NCBI RefSeq assembly: GCF_001179985.1
Contig: NZ_CVSI01000058.1
Span: forward strand, 124,001 to 188,000
Reading direction: 5' to 3'
Length of the DNA: 64,000 nt
Origin: Candidatus Pelagibacter communis
GTDB taxonomy: Bacteria > Pseudomonadota > Alphaproteobacteria > Pelagibacterales > Pelagibacteraceae
Shown here: positions 15,112-22,886 of the stretch, one piece after another
Layout of the letters: every line of letters starts with the position of its first letter
Numbering within the stretch: the stretch's first letter is position 1
Program-made: the position numbers and the translations under genes
Notes under the pieces: generated by a model
Database searches by the model: none
Told to the model about the DNA's origin: nothing
What the model saw: the letters and a program-made list of their open reading frames with translations, nothing else

Positions 15112-16130
15112 TAAATCAAACCTTCATCAATTTTAAAGCCAAACTTAATATTCAAATTCTGTATTGCTTGACCTGCACCCCCTTTTATCAGGTTATCAAT
15201 AGTAGATATTATCACTAATCTATTTTTATTTCTTGTTTCACAAACAGAAATATCACAATAATTAGTATTTATTACATTTTTAGTACCAATAAGTGCATTT
15301 CTTTTATTAATACGAATAAATTTATGTTTTTTATAAAATTCCTTTAGAAATTTTACAATTTTTTCAGTACTTATCGTCTTTTCTTTTTCAACATATATTG
15401 TTGATAAAATTCCCCTAAACATAGGTAAAATATGAGGTGTAAAATTAAATCTTATTTTTTTTGATAAAAAAGATAGTTCTTGATCAATCTCAGCATTGTG
15501 CCGATGTTTAGAGATACCGTATGCACTTAATGTTTTAAATAAATTCATATCTTTTTTTTTTTTCAATATTGATCTACCAGCACCTGAATATCCTGATTTG
15601 GAGTCAATAATAAAGTTATTATTTTTTAAATATCTTTTTTTAAATAAAGGAAATAACGGGATGATTATTGAAGTTGGGTAGCAACCAGGACAAGCAATAA
15701 CTCTTTTATCTCTTATTAATTTTTGATTTAATTCAGATAAACCATATACACTTTCATTCAACAGTTTTTTCGATTTATGTTTAATTTTATAAAATTTTTC
15801 ATAAATATTTACTTTTTTAATTCTGAAATCAGCTGACAGATCTATCAACACATTTTTCTTATCTAAGTTATTTGCAATTATTTGACTTTGTCCATTTGGC
15901 AAAGCTGTAAAAATAACATCAACTTCCTTAAAATATTTATAATTAATCTTAATAATCTTTGGTAAATTATATTTTTTTAGTTCTTTATCGTAAAAATGTA
16001 TTTTTTTTCCAATCGATGAGTTCCCACAAAGATATTTAATTTTAATATATCTATGTTTGCATAAAAGTTTTACAAGTTGGATACCTATGTAACCAGTAGA
16101 CCCTGCAACTAAAACATTAAGACGATTCAT
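15111..16130 (-). CDS. argC: N-acetyl-gamma-glutamyl-phosphate reductase
   Basis: A 339-residue NADPH-dependent reductase forming N-acetylglutamate semialdehyde in arginine synthesis. The dinucleotide-binding VAGSTGYIGIQLVKLL (7-22), a DLSADFR stretch (about 96-102) and the catalytic cysteine in ACPGCYPTS (about 147-155) identify it, together with the late GAGQAIQNLN. Length matches the longer ArgC type. It lies 35 bp after rpsI in the same direction, so it is probably read from the rplM-rpsI promoter, and it overlaps the downstream lipoprotein gene by one base. Confidence 0.96.
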   Translation of the reverse strand: MNRLNVLVAGSTGYIGIQLVKLLCKHRYIKIKYLCGNSSIGKKIHFYDKELKKYNLPKIIKINYKYFKEVDVIFTALPNGQSQIIANNLDKKNVLIDLSADFRIKKVNIYEKFYKIKHKSKKLLNESVYGLSELNQKLIRDKRVIACPGCYPTSIIIPLFPLFKKRYLKNNNFIIDSKSGYSGAGRSILKKKKDMNLFKTLSAYGISKHRHNAEIDQELSFLSKKIRFNFTPHILPMFRGILSTIYVEKEKTISTEKIVKFLKEFYKKHKFIRINKRNALIGTKNVINTNYCDISVCETRNKNRLVIISTIDNLIKGGAGQAIQNLNIKFGFKIDEGLI

Positions 16131-16165
16131 ATTTATTATATTAACAGTTGAAATTTAAAAAGATA

Positions 16166-16588
16166 TTATCTTTTAGAAAACTGGAAACTTCTTCTAGCTT
16201 TTCTATGACCGTATTTTTTACGTTCAACAGCTCTAGAGTCTCTTGTGGTAAGTTTTTCTTTTTTTAGTGTTGGTTTTAAAGTGGAGTCAAACTGTAATAA
16301 TGCTTTTGAAATGCCGTGTATCATAGCGCCTACTTGTCCACTATGACCACCTCCCTTGACTGAACATTTTACGTCATATGATGTTGTTTGATTTATTATT
16401 TCAAATGGTTTGGTTAATTCACTTTTGTGATTTACTCTTTTAAAATACTCTTCATAATTTTTCCCGTTAACTATTATTATGCCTGTTCCCTTTTTTAACC
16501 AAACTTTAGCGATTGATTTTTTTCTTCTTCCTGTAGCATATTTGCTTTCTTTAAAATTTAAATTTTCAATATTTGGTGCCTGTCTCAT
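16166..16588 (-). CDS. rpsI: 30S ribosomal protein S9
   Basis: A 140-residue small-subunit protein whose C-terminal tail reaches the P-site tRNA. ATGRRKKSIAKVWLKKG (about 18-34), the GGGHSGQVGA block (about 89-98) and the basic end RKARRSFQFSKR, finishing in the S9-type Lys-Arg, are diagnostic. The start is one base after the rplM stop, the universal L13-S9 pair. Confidence 0.98.
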   Translation of the reverse strand: MRQAPNIENLNFKESKYATGRRKKSIAKVWLKKGTGIIIVNGKNYEEYFKRVNHKSELTKPFEIINQTTSYDVKCSVKGGGHSGQVGAMIHGISKALLQFDSTLKPTLKKEKLTTRDSRAVERKKYGHRKARRSFQFSKR

Positions 16589-16589
16589 T

Positions 16590-17048
16590 TTAATTTCTTA
16601 TTATATTTTTATTATTTAAATTTTTAACTTCTATAATTTCAGGATTTTGCGCTGAGTGTGGATGGTTTTCGCCAATATAAATTTTAAGTTTTGAAAGTTG
16701 TTTTTTTGCTAGAGGTCCACCAGGCAGCATTCTTTTAACTGCTAACTTTAAAATTTCCTCAGGTTTTTTTACACTAATTTTTTCTGGAGTTGTTTCTTTT
16801 ATTCCTCCTGGATAGCCAGTATGTCTGTAATATTTTTTATTTAAAAATTTGTTACCTGTGAATTTTATGTGTTCAATATTTTTCACAACAACAAAATCAC
16901 CATGATCCATGTGTGGTGTAAATTTAGCTGTATTCTTGCCTCTTAATATTTTTGTGATTATTGTAGCCAATCTACCAACGACAGCATTTTTAGCGTCGAT
17001 TTCATACCACTTAGAATTGATTTCGTCTTTTTTAACAAACTTCGTCAT
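16590..17048 (-). CDS. rplM: 50S ribosomal protein L13
   Basis: A 152-residue large-subunit assembly protein. Typical features are KWYEIDAKNAVVGRLATII (about 13-31), GKNTAKFTPHMDHGDFVVV (about 37-55) and the RMLPGGPLAKKQLSKLKIY block (about 108-126). It heads the minus-strand run rplM-rpsI-argC-lipoprotein-hom-glycosyltransferases. Its start is 157 bp from the divergent metY start, so the promoter must lie in that gap. Confidence 0.98.
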   Translation of the reverse strand: MTKFVKKDEINSKWYEIDAKNAVVGRLATIITKILRGKNTAKFTPHMDHGDFVVVKNIEHIKFTGNKFLNKKYYRHTGYPGGIKETTPEKISVKKPEEILKLAVKRMLPGGPLAKKQLSKLKIYIGENHPHSAQNPEIIEVKNLNNKNIIRN

Positions 17049-17146
17049 ATTGAGGCGGATTAATACTTAATAATATTACATTGTCAAATTATTATATTTA
17101 GCTTGTTATATCTATTATCATTATGATACCCTAAAAGGGTTTTAAA

Positions 17147-17199
17147 TGGGTGTTTGAACTTTATTGTGAACCACCATAAGCAAAACACAAAAAAAGGAG
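17147..17199 (+). promoter_or_regulatory. SAM-V riboswitch controlling metY translation
   Basis: The sequence matches the SAM-V class known from Pelagibacter. Stem P1 pairs GGTG (17149-17152) with CACC (17172-17175) around the conserved core TTTGAACTTTATTGTGAAC (17153-17171). A pseudoknot pairs TTGTG (17164-17168) with CACAA (17186-17190), followed by an A-run and the Shine-Dalgarno GGAG (17196-17199), six bases before the ATG. Binding of S-adenosylmethionine should stabilise the pseudoknot and block translation. A short ACCCT/AGGGT hairpin (17128-17140) precedes it. Confidence 0.88.
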
Positions 17200-17205
17200 T
17201 AAATT

Positions 17206-18531
17206 ATGAGTAAATCAAAAAATCCAGAAACAATAGCATTGCACGGAGGTGAATACAGAAGTGACCCAGCAACAACGGCTGTGGCTGTTCCAATTTATAG
17301 AACAACCTCCTATCAATTTAATAATACTGGTCATGCCGCAAATCTTTTTGCATTAAAAGAATTTGGAAACATTTATACGAGAATAATGAATCCAACAAAT
17401 GATGTATTAGAAAAAAGAGTGGCTGCGATAGAAAATGGATTAGCATGCGTAACAGTCGGATCTGGTCAAGCTGCATCAACATTTGCAATTGTTAATGTTT
17501 GTCAAGCTGGAGACAACTTTGTTAGTTCAACAGATTTATATGGTGGAACTGTAAATCTTTTTACGCATACTTTAAAAAAATTAGGTATAGAGGTAAGATA
17601 TGCCGACCCTTCAGATCCTAAAAATTTTGAAAAAGCAATCGATGAGAGAACAAGATGTTTTTACGCAGAAACATTGCCAAACCCGGCATTGAGAGTTTTT
17701 CCAATCAAAGAAGTATCTGATATTGGAAGAAAACATAATATACCATTAATAATGGATAACACGGCGGCACCGATTATTTGCAAACCTTTAGATCATGGTG
17801 CAGCAGTAGTAGTTCATTCTTTAACGAAATTTATCGGCGGACACGGTACTGTTATTGGTGGCTGTTTAGTTGATGGTGGTAATTTTGATTGGACAGCAGA
17901 TCCAAAAAGGCAGCCTTTATTTAATGAACCTGATATGAGTTATGGTGGAGCAAAATGGGGAGAAGTAGTTCCACAATTAACGGGAGCGAATGTTTCTTTT
18001 GCTGTAAGAGCTAGAGTTTGTTTATTACGTGACCTAGGGGCTCCTCTAGCACCAGATAATGCATGGGGAATTATACAAGGATTGGAGACCGCGCCATTAA
18101 GAATGAAACAACATTGCTCTAATGCAGAAAAAGCTGTTGATTTTTTAACAAAACATAAAAATGTAGAAAGAGTAATTTACCCTACACTTCATAAAGGTGC
18201 TGTTGGAGATAGAACGAAAAAATATTTTTCTGGTGGCAATGGCGCATTAATAGGCATTGAAGTAAAAGGCGGTGTTGAAGCTGGTAAAAAATTTATAGAA
18301 GCACTTAAAATGTTTTATCATGTGGCAAACATAGGAGATGCAAGAAGCTTAGCTATACATCCTGCGACTACTACACATAGTCAACTTACTGAAGAAGAGC
18401 TATTGGCAGCAGGAGTTACACCAGGATATGTTCGTTTATCGATTGGAATTGAGCATCCTGACGATATAATAGCTGACTTAAAACAAGCTTTAGATGCATC
18501 TGGTAAACCAAGTTTAAAAGCTGTTAGTTAA
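17206..18531 (+). CDS. metY: O-acetylhomoserine sulfhydrylase (aminocarboxypropyltransferase)
   Basis: A 441-residue PLP enzyme of the Cys/Met metabolism family that makes homocysteine from O-acetylhomoserine and sulfide, for methionine. Signatures are the N-terminal ETIALHGG, NIYTRIMNPTNDVLEKR (55-71), YGGTVNLF (112-119), and the PLP lysine K208 in VVHSLTKFIGGHG. Length fits MetY rather than the shorter cystathionine enzymes. It has one of the few good ribosome binding sites in the window (GGAG), embedded in the SAM-V riboswitch. It overlaps the convergent heme A synthase gene by 18 bp at its 3' end. Confidence 0.95.
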   Translation: MSKSKNPETIALHGGEYRSDPATTAVAVPIYRTTSYQFNNTGHAANLFALKEFGNIYTRIMNPTNDVLEKRVAAIENGLACVTVGSGQAASTFAIVNVCQAGDNFVSSTDLYGGTVNLFTHTLKKLGIEVRYADPSDPKNFEKAIDERTRCFYAETLPNPALRVFPIKEVSDIGRKHNIPLIMDNTAAPIICKPLDHGAAVVVHSLTKFIGGHGTVIGGCLVDGGNFDWTADPKRQPLFNEPDMSYGGAKWGEVVPQLTGANVSFAVRARVCLLRDLGAPLAPDNAWGIIQGLETAPLRMKQHCSNAEKAVDFLTKHKNVERVIYPTLHKGAVGDRTKKYFSGGNGALIGIEVKGGVEAGKKFIEALKMFYHVANIGDARSLAIHPATTTHSQLTEEELLAAGVTPGYVRLSIGIEHPDDIIADLKQALDASGKPSLKAVS

Positions 18532-19545
18532 TTTTCTATTGTTGAAGAATAATAGATAAACACTAATACTTATTAAGGCTATTGATCCAATTTGGTGCAT
18601 AGATGCTAAAAACATTTGTGCACCATTTAATATTGTCAAAACTCCTAAAATTATTTGAAATATTAAAGCCAAACCCAATAACTTTATAATATTATAAAAA
18701 TTTAATAATTTATCTTTAATTACAAAATATAAAATAATCGAAAATATAATCATTATTAAATACGCTAGGTTTCTATGAATAAATTGTACTAAAGAAGGAT
18801 CACTTAATGCAGCAAATTGAAAAAGATTAGAAAAAATATTATCATCAGGAAAGTAATTATTTCCCATTAATGGCCATGTGTTGTAAATTTTACCAGCATC
18901 CATTCCTGAAACAAAAGCTCCAAATATAATTTGTAAAAAAACTATAAATAAAAATATTGAAGGGAGTTTATATCCAATGGATTGTTCAATAATTTCGCAT
19001 TTATATTTATAATTTAAAATTTGCCATAAAATTAATGATAAAATTATAAAGGCAGTAACTAAATGCAATGATAATCGAAAATGACTTACGTCAACTCTAT
19101 TTACTAATCCACTCGAAACCATGAACCAGCCAAGAAAACCTTGAAAACAAATTAAAAAAAATATTAAAAAAAGCGATCTGGTTTTAGAGAACCCTTTTTT
19201 ATATACAAAATAAATCATTGGTATTAAAAAAAATATTCCTATTATTCGGCCTAGAAATCTGTGTGCCCACTCCCACCAAAATATAACTTTAAATTCTTTT
19301 AAACTCATATTAAAATTTTGTAATTTGTATTCTGGAATTTGTTTATATAAACTAAAATAATTTTCCCATTCGAAATTTGATAAAGGTGGCAAAAAACCTC
19401 TAAAAAGTTCCCACTCTGTTATAGATAAACCCGAGTCTGTCAGCCTAGTCAAACCGCCAACAATAATTATGCTAGAAACCAGTATAAACATTGCAACTAA
19501 CCAATAATATAAATATTGGTTTGTTTTTTTATTATTTAAGTACAT
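18514..19545 (-). CDS. ctaA: Heme A synthase (COX15/CtaA)
   Basis: A 343-residue inner-membrane enzyme oxidising heme O to heme A for cytochrome c oxidase. It has eight hydrophobic segments and the family marks VGGLTRLTDSGLSITEWELFRG (about 29-50), a WWEWAHRFLGR histidine motif (about 90-100) and a second His pair in VSHFRLSLHL and QFIHRNLAY. Length is normal for the alphaproteobacterial COX15 type. It lies opposite the chorismate mutase gene, 43 bp apart, and its end overlaps metY. Confidence 0.95.
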   Translation of the reverse strand: MYLNNKKTNQYLYYWLVAMFILVSSIIIVGGLTRLTDSGLSITEWELFRGFLPPLSNFEWENYFSLYKQIPEYKLQNFNMSLKEFKVIFWWEWAHRFLGRIIGIFFLIPMIYFVYKKGFSKTRSLFLIFFLICFQGFLGWFMVSSGLVNRVDVSHFRLSLHLVTAFIILSLILWQILNYKYKCEIIEQSIGYKLPSIFLFIVFLQIIFGAFVSGMDAGKIYNTWPLMGNNYFPDDNIFSNLFQFAALSDPSLVQFIHRNLAYLIMIIFSIILYFVIKDKLLNFYNIIKLLGLALIFQIILGVLTILNGAQMFLASMHQIGSIALISISVYLLFFNNRKLTNSF

Positions 19546-19588
19546 GATTAAATAGATATAATATCTTAATAAAATTCCAAAAGAATAA

Positions 19589-19885
19589 ATGTCGCCTAAT
19601 AATAAAAAAAAATTGTTAATTTTAAGAAAAAAATTAGATTTAATAGATAATAAGTTGCTAAACTTAATTAAAATAAGAGCAAGTCATGTAAAGAATGTTC
19701 TTTTGTTAAAAGAGTATAAGAATGAAATTATAGATAAAAAAAGAATAAAGATAATTCTTAAAAATATTAAAAGCAAATCACTAAAAAAAGGTATTGACCC
19801 AAAAATAAGTAACAGAATTTGGAAAAATATGATTTACGCTTTTGTTGATTATGAGTACAGAAACTTTAAAAAAAGGAAAAAATAA
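19589..19885 (+). CDS. Chorismate mutase (AroQ type)
   Basis: A 98-residue helical protein of the AroQ fold converting chorismate to prephenate for phenylalanine and tyrosine. The N-terminal helix LRKKLDLIDNKLLNLIKIRA (12-31) carries the conserved Arg/Asp pattern, followed by K42 and an Asp-Arg-like segment near 52. The C-terminal helix (SNRIWKNMIYAFVDYE) is typical. It is monofunctional and short. Its stop abuts the convergent rpmG stop with no gap. Confidence 0.88.
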   Translation: MSPNNKKKLLILRKKLDLIDNKLLNLIKIRASHVKNVLLLKEYKNEIIDKKRIKIILKNIKSKSLKKGIDPKISNRIWKNMIYAFVDYEYRNFKKRKK

Positions 19886-20077
19886 TTACTTACTGTGAGG
19901 TGGTAATTTTTTTTCTATAAAAACTTCGTGTTTTCTTGTAACGGGATTGTATTTCCTGGCTTTTAATTTTACCTTAGCTTTCTCACCACCAGAGGGCTTT
20001 TTTACGTAATAATAGAAAGCGCTGTCAGGTTTAGCCTCTGGTACTAATCTAACTTTGATATGTGATTTTTTTGCCAT
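19886..20077 (-). CDS. rpmG: 50S ribosomal protein L33
   Basis: A 63-residue basic protein starting MAKKSHIKVRLVPEA with the L33 core (FYYYVKK and the KLKARKYNPVTRKHEVFIEKK segment at about 36-56). It is the zinc-free form with no CxxC pairs. It directly follows the merR-type gene and is probably the last gene of the CBP3-rpmF-plsX-ihfA run. Confidence 0.96.
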   Translation of the reverse strand: MAKKSHIKVRLVPEAKPDSAFYYYVKKPSGGEKAKVKLKARKYNPVTRKHEVFIEKKLPPHSK

Positions 20078-20443
20078 TTAATTTTTTTTAATACTTTTTA
20101 ACAAATTGTTAATTTTATTCAATCTGAACTTAATATCTAACGAACTTATAATTTTTTTTTCTTTTTCGTCAATATTAAAATTGCTTCTACTTAATATCTT
20201 TTTAACACCATTTATAGTCATTCCTTGATTTTTAAGTAAGTATTGTATCTTTAACAGTATATTTATATTTTTATAATCATAATAACGTCTGTTATTAATT
20301 TTAATTGGTTTGATTTGTTTAAATTGTTTTTCCCAATATCTAATAGTGTGAGATTGATTATTTTGTTTATTTGGATTGTTGGTATTTAATATATTAACAA
20401 CTTCACTAATAGTTTTATATGATTCTTTTAATTTATTATTCAT
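20078..20443 (-). CDS. MerR family transcriptional regulator
   Basis: A 121-residue DNA-binding protein with a MerR-type winged helix: the ISEVVNIL helix (13-20), HTIRYWEKQFKQIKP (about 32-46), the NNRRYYDYKNINILLKI wing (about 50-66) and MTINGVKKIL. There is no C-terminal effector domain with cysteines, as in the MerR homologue that follows ihfA in many alphaproteobacteria. It overlaps ihfA by 8 bp. The regulated genes are unknown. Confidence 0.9.
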   Translation of the reverse strand: MNNKLKESYKTISEVVNILNTNNPNKQNNQSHTIRYWEKQFKQIKPIKINNRRYYDYKNINILLKIQYLLKNQGMTINGVKKILSRSNFNIDEKEKKIISSLDIKFRLNKINNLLKSIKKN

Positions 20444-20732
20444 TTTTTATATTAACAAATTTTTTAAAATCCTTCGAGGCTTTAAACAAAACTACATTTC
20501 TAGCAGATATCAATTTTTTTTCTTTTGTTTTTGGGTTTCTGCCTTCTCTTTTCTTTTTTTTTCTTAATTCAAATGTGCCAAAGTTAGAAATTTTTACTTT
20601 TTTATTTTTTTTTAAATTTTCAACTATTGTGTAAAGAATATCATCCAGAATTGTATTTAATATTCTTTTCGAAAATCCTAGCTTTATGTACATAGAATTT
20701 ATTATATCTTTTTTTGTTAAATTTATTCTCAT
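20436..20732 (-). CDS. ihfA: Integration host factor alpha subunit
   Basis: A 98-residue HU/IHF family DNA-bending protein. The beta-arm signature GRNPKTKEK and the preceding KVKISNFGTFELRKKKKREGR (about 45-65) identify it. The plsX neighbourhood indicates the alpha subunit, which pairs with IhfB. It starts inside the plsX stop (ATGA). In many alphaproteobacteria fabH lies between plsX and ihfA; it is missing here. Confidence 0.9.
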   Translation of the reverse strand: MRINLTKKDIINSMYIKLGFSKRILNTILDDILYTIVENLKKNKKVKISNFGTFELRKKKKREGRNPKTKEKKLISARNVVLFKASKDFKKFVNIKNE

Positions 20733-21736
20733 TTGATAATATTTTCTTTAATTTTTTGTATTAAATTGTTTTTAACTATTTTAATACAAACATTTAAAGA
20801 ATGGGAGAAACCAATGTGATCTGTTGATCCGTGACTTTTAACAACAGGTGAATCTAGTCCTATTAATATAGCTCCATTATAAAGTCTAGGATCAAGTTTC
20901 TTTTTGATTTTATTTAAATTCTTAATGTTGATTAGACTAGAAACTTTACCTAGAAAATTTGAAGTCATTGACTTCTTAAATTCTTTAATAATGAAATCAG
21001 CTGTACCCTCAGCTGTTTTTAATGCAATGTTGCCAGTAAAACCATCTGTAACTATTACATTTGCTTTGCCATCCATAATATGGTTACCTTCGATATAACC
21101 ATAAAAGTTAAAATTTTTATTTACTTCTTTTTGTAAATTCTGATATGCTTTTTTAATCACTTCGTTACCTTTTAATTCTTCTGAACCAATATTTAGAAGG
21201 GCTACAGTAGCGTTATCATTTGGATACAAAGATTTAAATAATGAAGATCCCATAATGGAAAAATCTATTAAATTTTTTTCATTACACTCAATATTTAAAC
21301 CAAGGTCCAATACAATATTAAAATTCTTTTTATTAGGCCATAAAGCAGCTAAAGCAGGCTTATCAATATTTTTAATCATCTTTAAGTTTAATTTTGATAT
21401 AACGAAAAGAGCTCCAGTGTTTCCTGCGGATATAGCAATATCTGACTCATTATTTTTAACACTTTGAATTGTTAACCACATACTTGTATCTTTTCCTTTT
21501 TTTGCAGCAGATAAAGGAGAGTCAGTATCTAGGATTTTGTTTTTAGTGTTTACAATATTAAATATTTTTTTGTTATAATTTTTTGGTAATAAAGGTTCTA
21601 TTTTTTCTAAGTCTCCAAATATATTATAAGAAATGTTACTATTTTCTTTATGATTTACAATTATACCTTCAATAACTTTTTTTGGAGAATTTTCACCACC
21701 CATTGCATCAACTGCAATTTTAATATTTTCTGACAT
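20729..21736 (-). CDS. plsX: Phosphate acyltransferase PlsX
   Basis: A 335-residue peripheral membrane enzyme making acyl-phosphate from acyl-ACP, the first step in phospholipid synthesis; its partner PlsY is encoded at 58728. The N-terminal IAVDAMGGENSP (6-17), the AISAGNTGALFV block (about 100-111), GNHIMDGKANVIVTDGFTGNIALKTAEG (about 216-243) and GLDSPVVKSHGS near 293 are conserved. Length is normal. It lies 6 bp after rpmF. Confidence 0.97.
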   Translation of the reverse strand: MSENIKIAVDAMGGENSPKKVIEGIIVNHKENSNISYNIFGDLEKIEPLLPKNYNKKIFNIVNTKNKILDTDSPLSAAKKGKDTSMWLTIQSVKNNESDIAISAGNTGALFVISKLNLKMIKNIDKPALAALWPNKKNFNIVLDLGLNIECNEKNLIDFSIMGSSLFKSLYPNDNATVALLNIGSEELKGNEVIKKAYQNLQKEVNKNFNFYGYIEGNHIMDGKANVIVTDGFTGNIALKTAEGTADFIIKEFKKSMTSNFLGKVSSLINIKNLNKIKKKLDPRLYNGAILIGLDSPVVKSHGSTDHIGFSHSLNVCIKIVKNNLIQKIKENIIK

Positions 21737-21742
21737 AAAAAA

Positions 21743-21922
21743 TTATTCCTTGGGATCTAAAACTTGTCTACCTTTATAGGCGCCAGTCTTCAAATCGATA
21801 TGATGCGATAATCTATATTCACCAGATTTTTTATCTTCAACAATATTTTTACCTACAAATTTAATGTGAGATCTTCTTTTACCAGATCTAGATTTAGTTG
21901 TTTTACGTTTAGGAACTGCCAT
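21743..21922 (-). CDS. rpmF: 50S ribosomal protein L32
   Basis: A 59-residue protein starting [19 protein letters not shown], which is diagnostic for L32. The middle reads [19 protein letters not shown] and the end VLDPKE. It is the alphaproteobacterial form without zinc cysteines. It sits just before plsX, the usual rpmF-plsX order, and 3 bp after the CBP3-like chaperone gene. Confidence 0.97.
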   Translation of the reverse strand: MAVPKRKTTKSRSGKRRSHIKFVGKNIVEDKKSGEYRLSHHIDLKTGAYKGRQVLDPKE

Positions 21923-21925
21923 AGT

Positions 21926-22399
21926 TTAAAATTTATGATTTATTACACTTTTTGTAAATGAATTTAAAGATGTTTTTGATAAATATTTTGTATACTTTAT
22001 AAAATAATCAACAAAATTTTCGTTATTATCATTAATTTCTATAAAATATTTTAATACTGTATTTTTTTCATCAAAATTAGACTTTTCCCAATTTTCAAAT
22101 TTATTAATAATTGAATATAGTAAATTTACATAAGTTTTCATCTTTTTATTCACAGTTTGATCACCATATCCAATCTCTCTTATATCAAGTTCGATTTGCC
22201 TGAAAACATAATCATAAAAATTTTGCATATATTTTTGATTAATCTTTGATTTAAAATACTTAAAAAAAAAAGCTAAATGAAAAAAGAATATTAATAATCT
22301 ATCTGAAAAAGTATCTTTTTCAGTAAAATTAAAAAAAAGATTTTTATTTCTAGAGAGATTAACTAAATTATTATATATATTAATATATTCTGAATTCAT
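21926..22399 (-). CDS. Ubiquinol-cytochrome c chaperone family protein (CBP3-like)
   Basis: A 157-residue protein of the CBP3/UQCC1 family, which helps assemble cytochrome b of the bc1 complex. The core is recognisable: DRLLIFFFHLAFFFKYFKS (28-46), YDYVFRQIELDIREIGYGDQTVNKKMK (about 63-89) with the conserved REIGYGD, then a C-terminal helical part. Bacterial homologues have this length. Its start codon shares the tetranucleotide CATG with the divergent bamE start, so neither gene has room for a conventional leader. It heads the rpmF-plsX-ihfA run. Confidence 0.85.
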   Translation of the reverse strand: MNSEYINIYNNLVNLSRNKNLFFNFTEKDTFSDRLLIFFFHLAFFFKYFKSKINQKYMQNFYDYVFRQIELDIREIGYGDQTVNKKMKTYVNLLYSIINKFENWEKSNFDEKNTVLKYFIEINDNNENFVDYFIKYTKYLSKTSLNSFTKSVINHKF

Positions 22400-22865
22400 G
22401 AAATTATTATTTTATATATCTCTTTTTTTTTTAATATCAAATTGTTCTTTAAATTTAGTTGATGATCATCACGGTGTCTATTATTTAGACAAAAAAGAAA
22501 AGAAAATAATTGTGTCAGAGACAAATGTTAATGATATCTTAAGTATTTTTGGTGAACCCTCAACCAAAAGCACTTTTGATAATGATGTTTGGATATATAT
22601 AGAGAGAAAAATATCAAATACGCATTTTTTTGGTAAAAGACAATTAATAGTAAATAATGTGATGGTTTTAGAAATAGATGATAAAGGTATTCTAGCTAAA
22701 AAGGATTTCTATAATATTCAAGATATGAAAAATTTAAAATTTGATAATCAACGATCAGAAAGTATGAAAAAAAGAAACTTTGTATATAATTTTTTATCTA
22801 GTTTAAGACAAAGAGTTAATGATCCTCTAGGTATTAGACAAAAAAAAAGAAAACAAGGAAACTAA
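22398..22865 (+). CDS. bamE: Outer membrane assembly lipoprotein BamE (SmpA/OmlA family)
   Basis: A 155-residue lipoprotein with an N-terminal signal segment ending in the lipobox ISNC (Cys16). The SmpA/OmlA domain follows: SETNVNDILSIFGEPSTKS (about 41-59) and the VWIYIERK strand (about 65-72). BamE is a periplasmic accessory part of the outer-membrane beta-barrel assembly machine. The C-terminal basic tail (about 110-155) is an extension over the E. coli protein. It is a single gene ending 21 bp before the convergent pyrophosphatase gene. Confidence 0.88.
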   Translation: MKLLFYISLFFLISNCSLNLVDDHHGVYYLDKKEKKIIVSETNVNDILSIFGEPSTKSTFDNDVWIYIERKISNTHFFGKRQLIVNNVMVLEIDDKGILAKKDFYNIQDMKNLKFDNQRSESMKKRNFVYNFLSSLRQRVNDPLGIRQKKRKQGN

Positions 22866-22886
22866 AATATATTCATTAAGCGTTAA

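Noticed and set aside
17128-17143. Terminator or SAM-II aptamer upstream of the SAM-V riboswitch
   Set aside because: The ACCCT/AGGGT hairpin has only five pairs and three T after it, and the sequence does not match a SAM-II core. A tandem riboswitch cannot be claimed.
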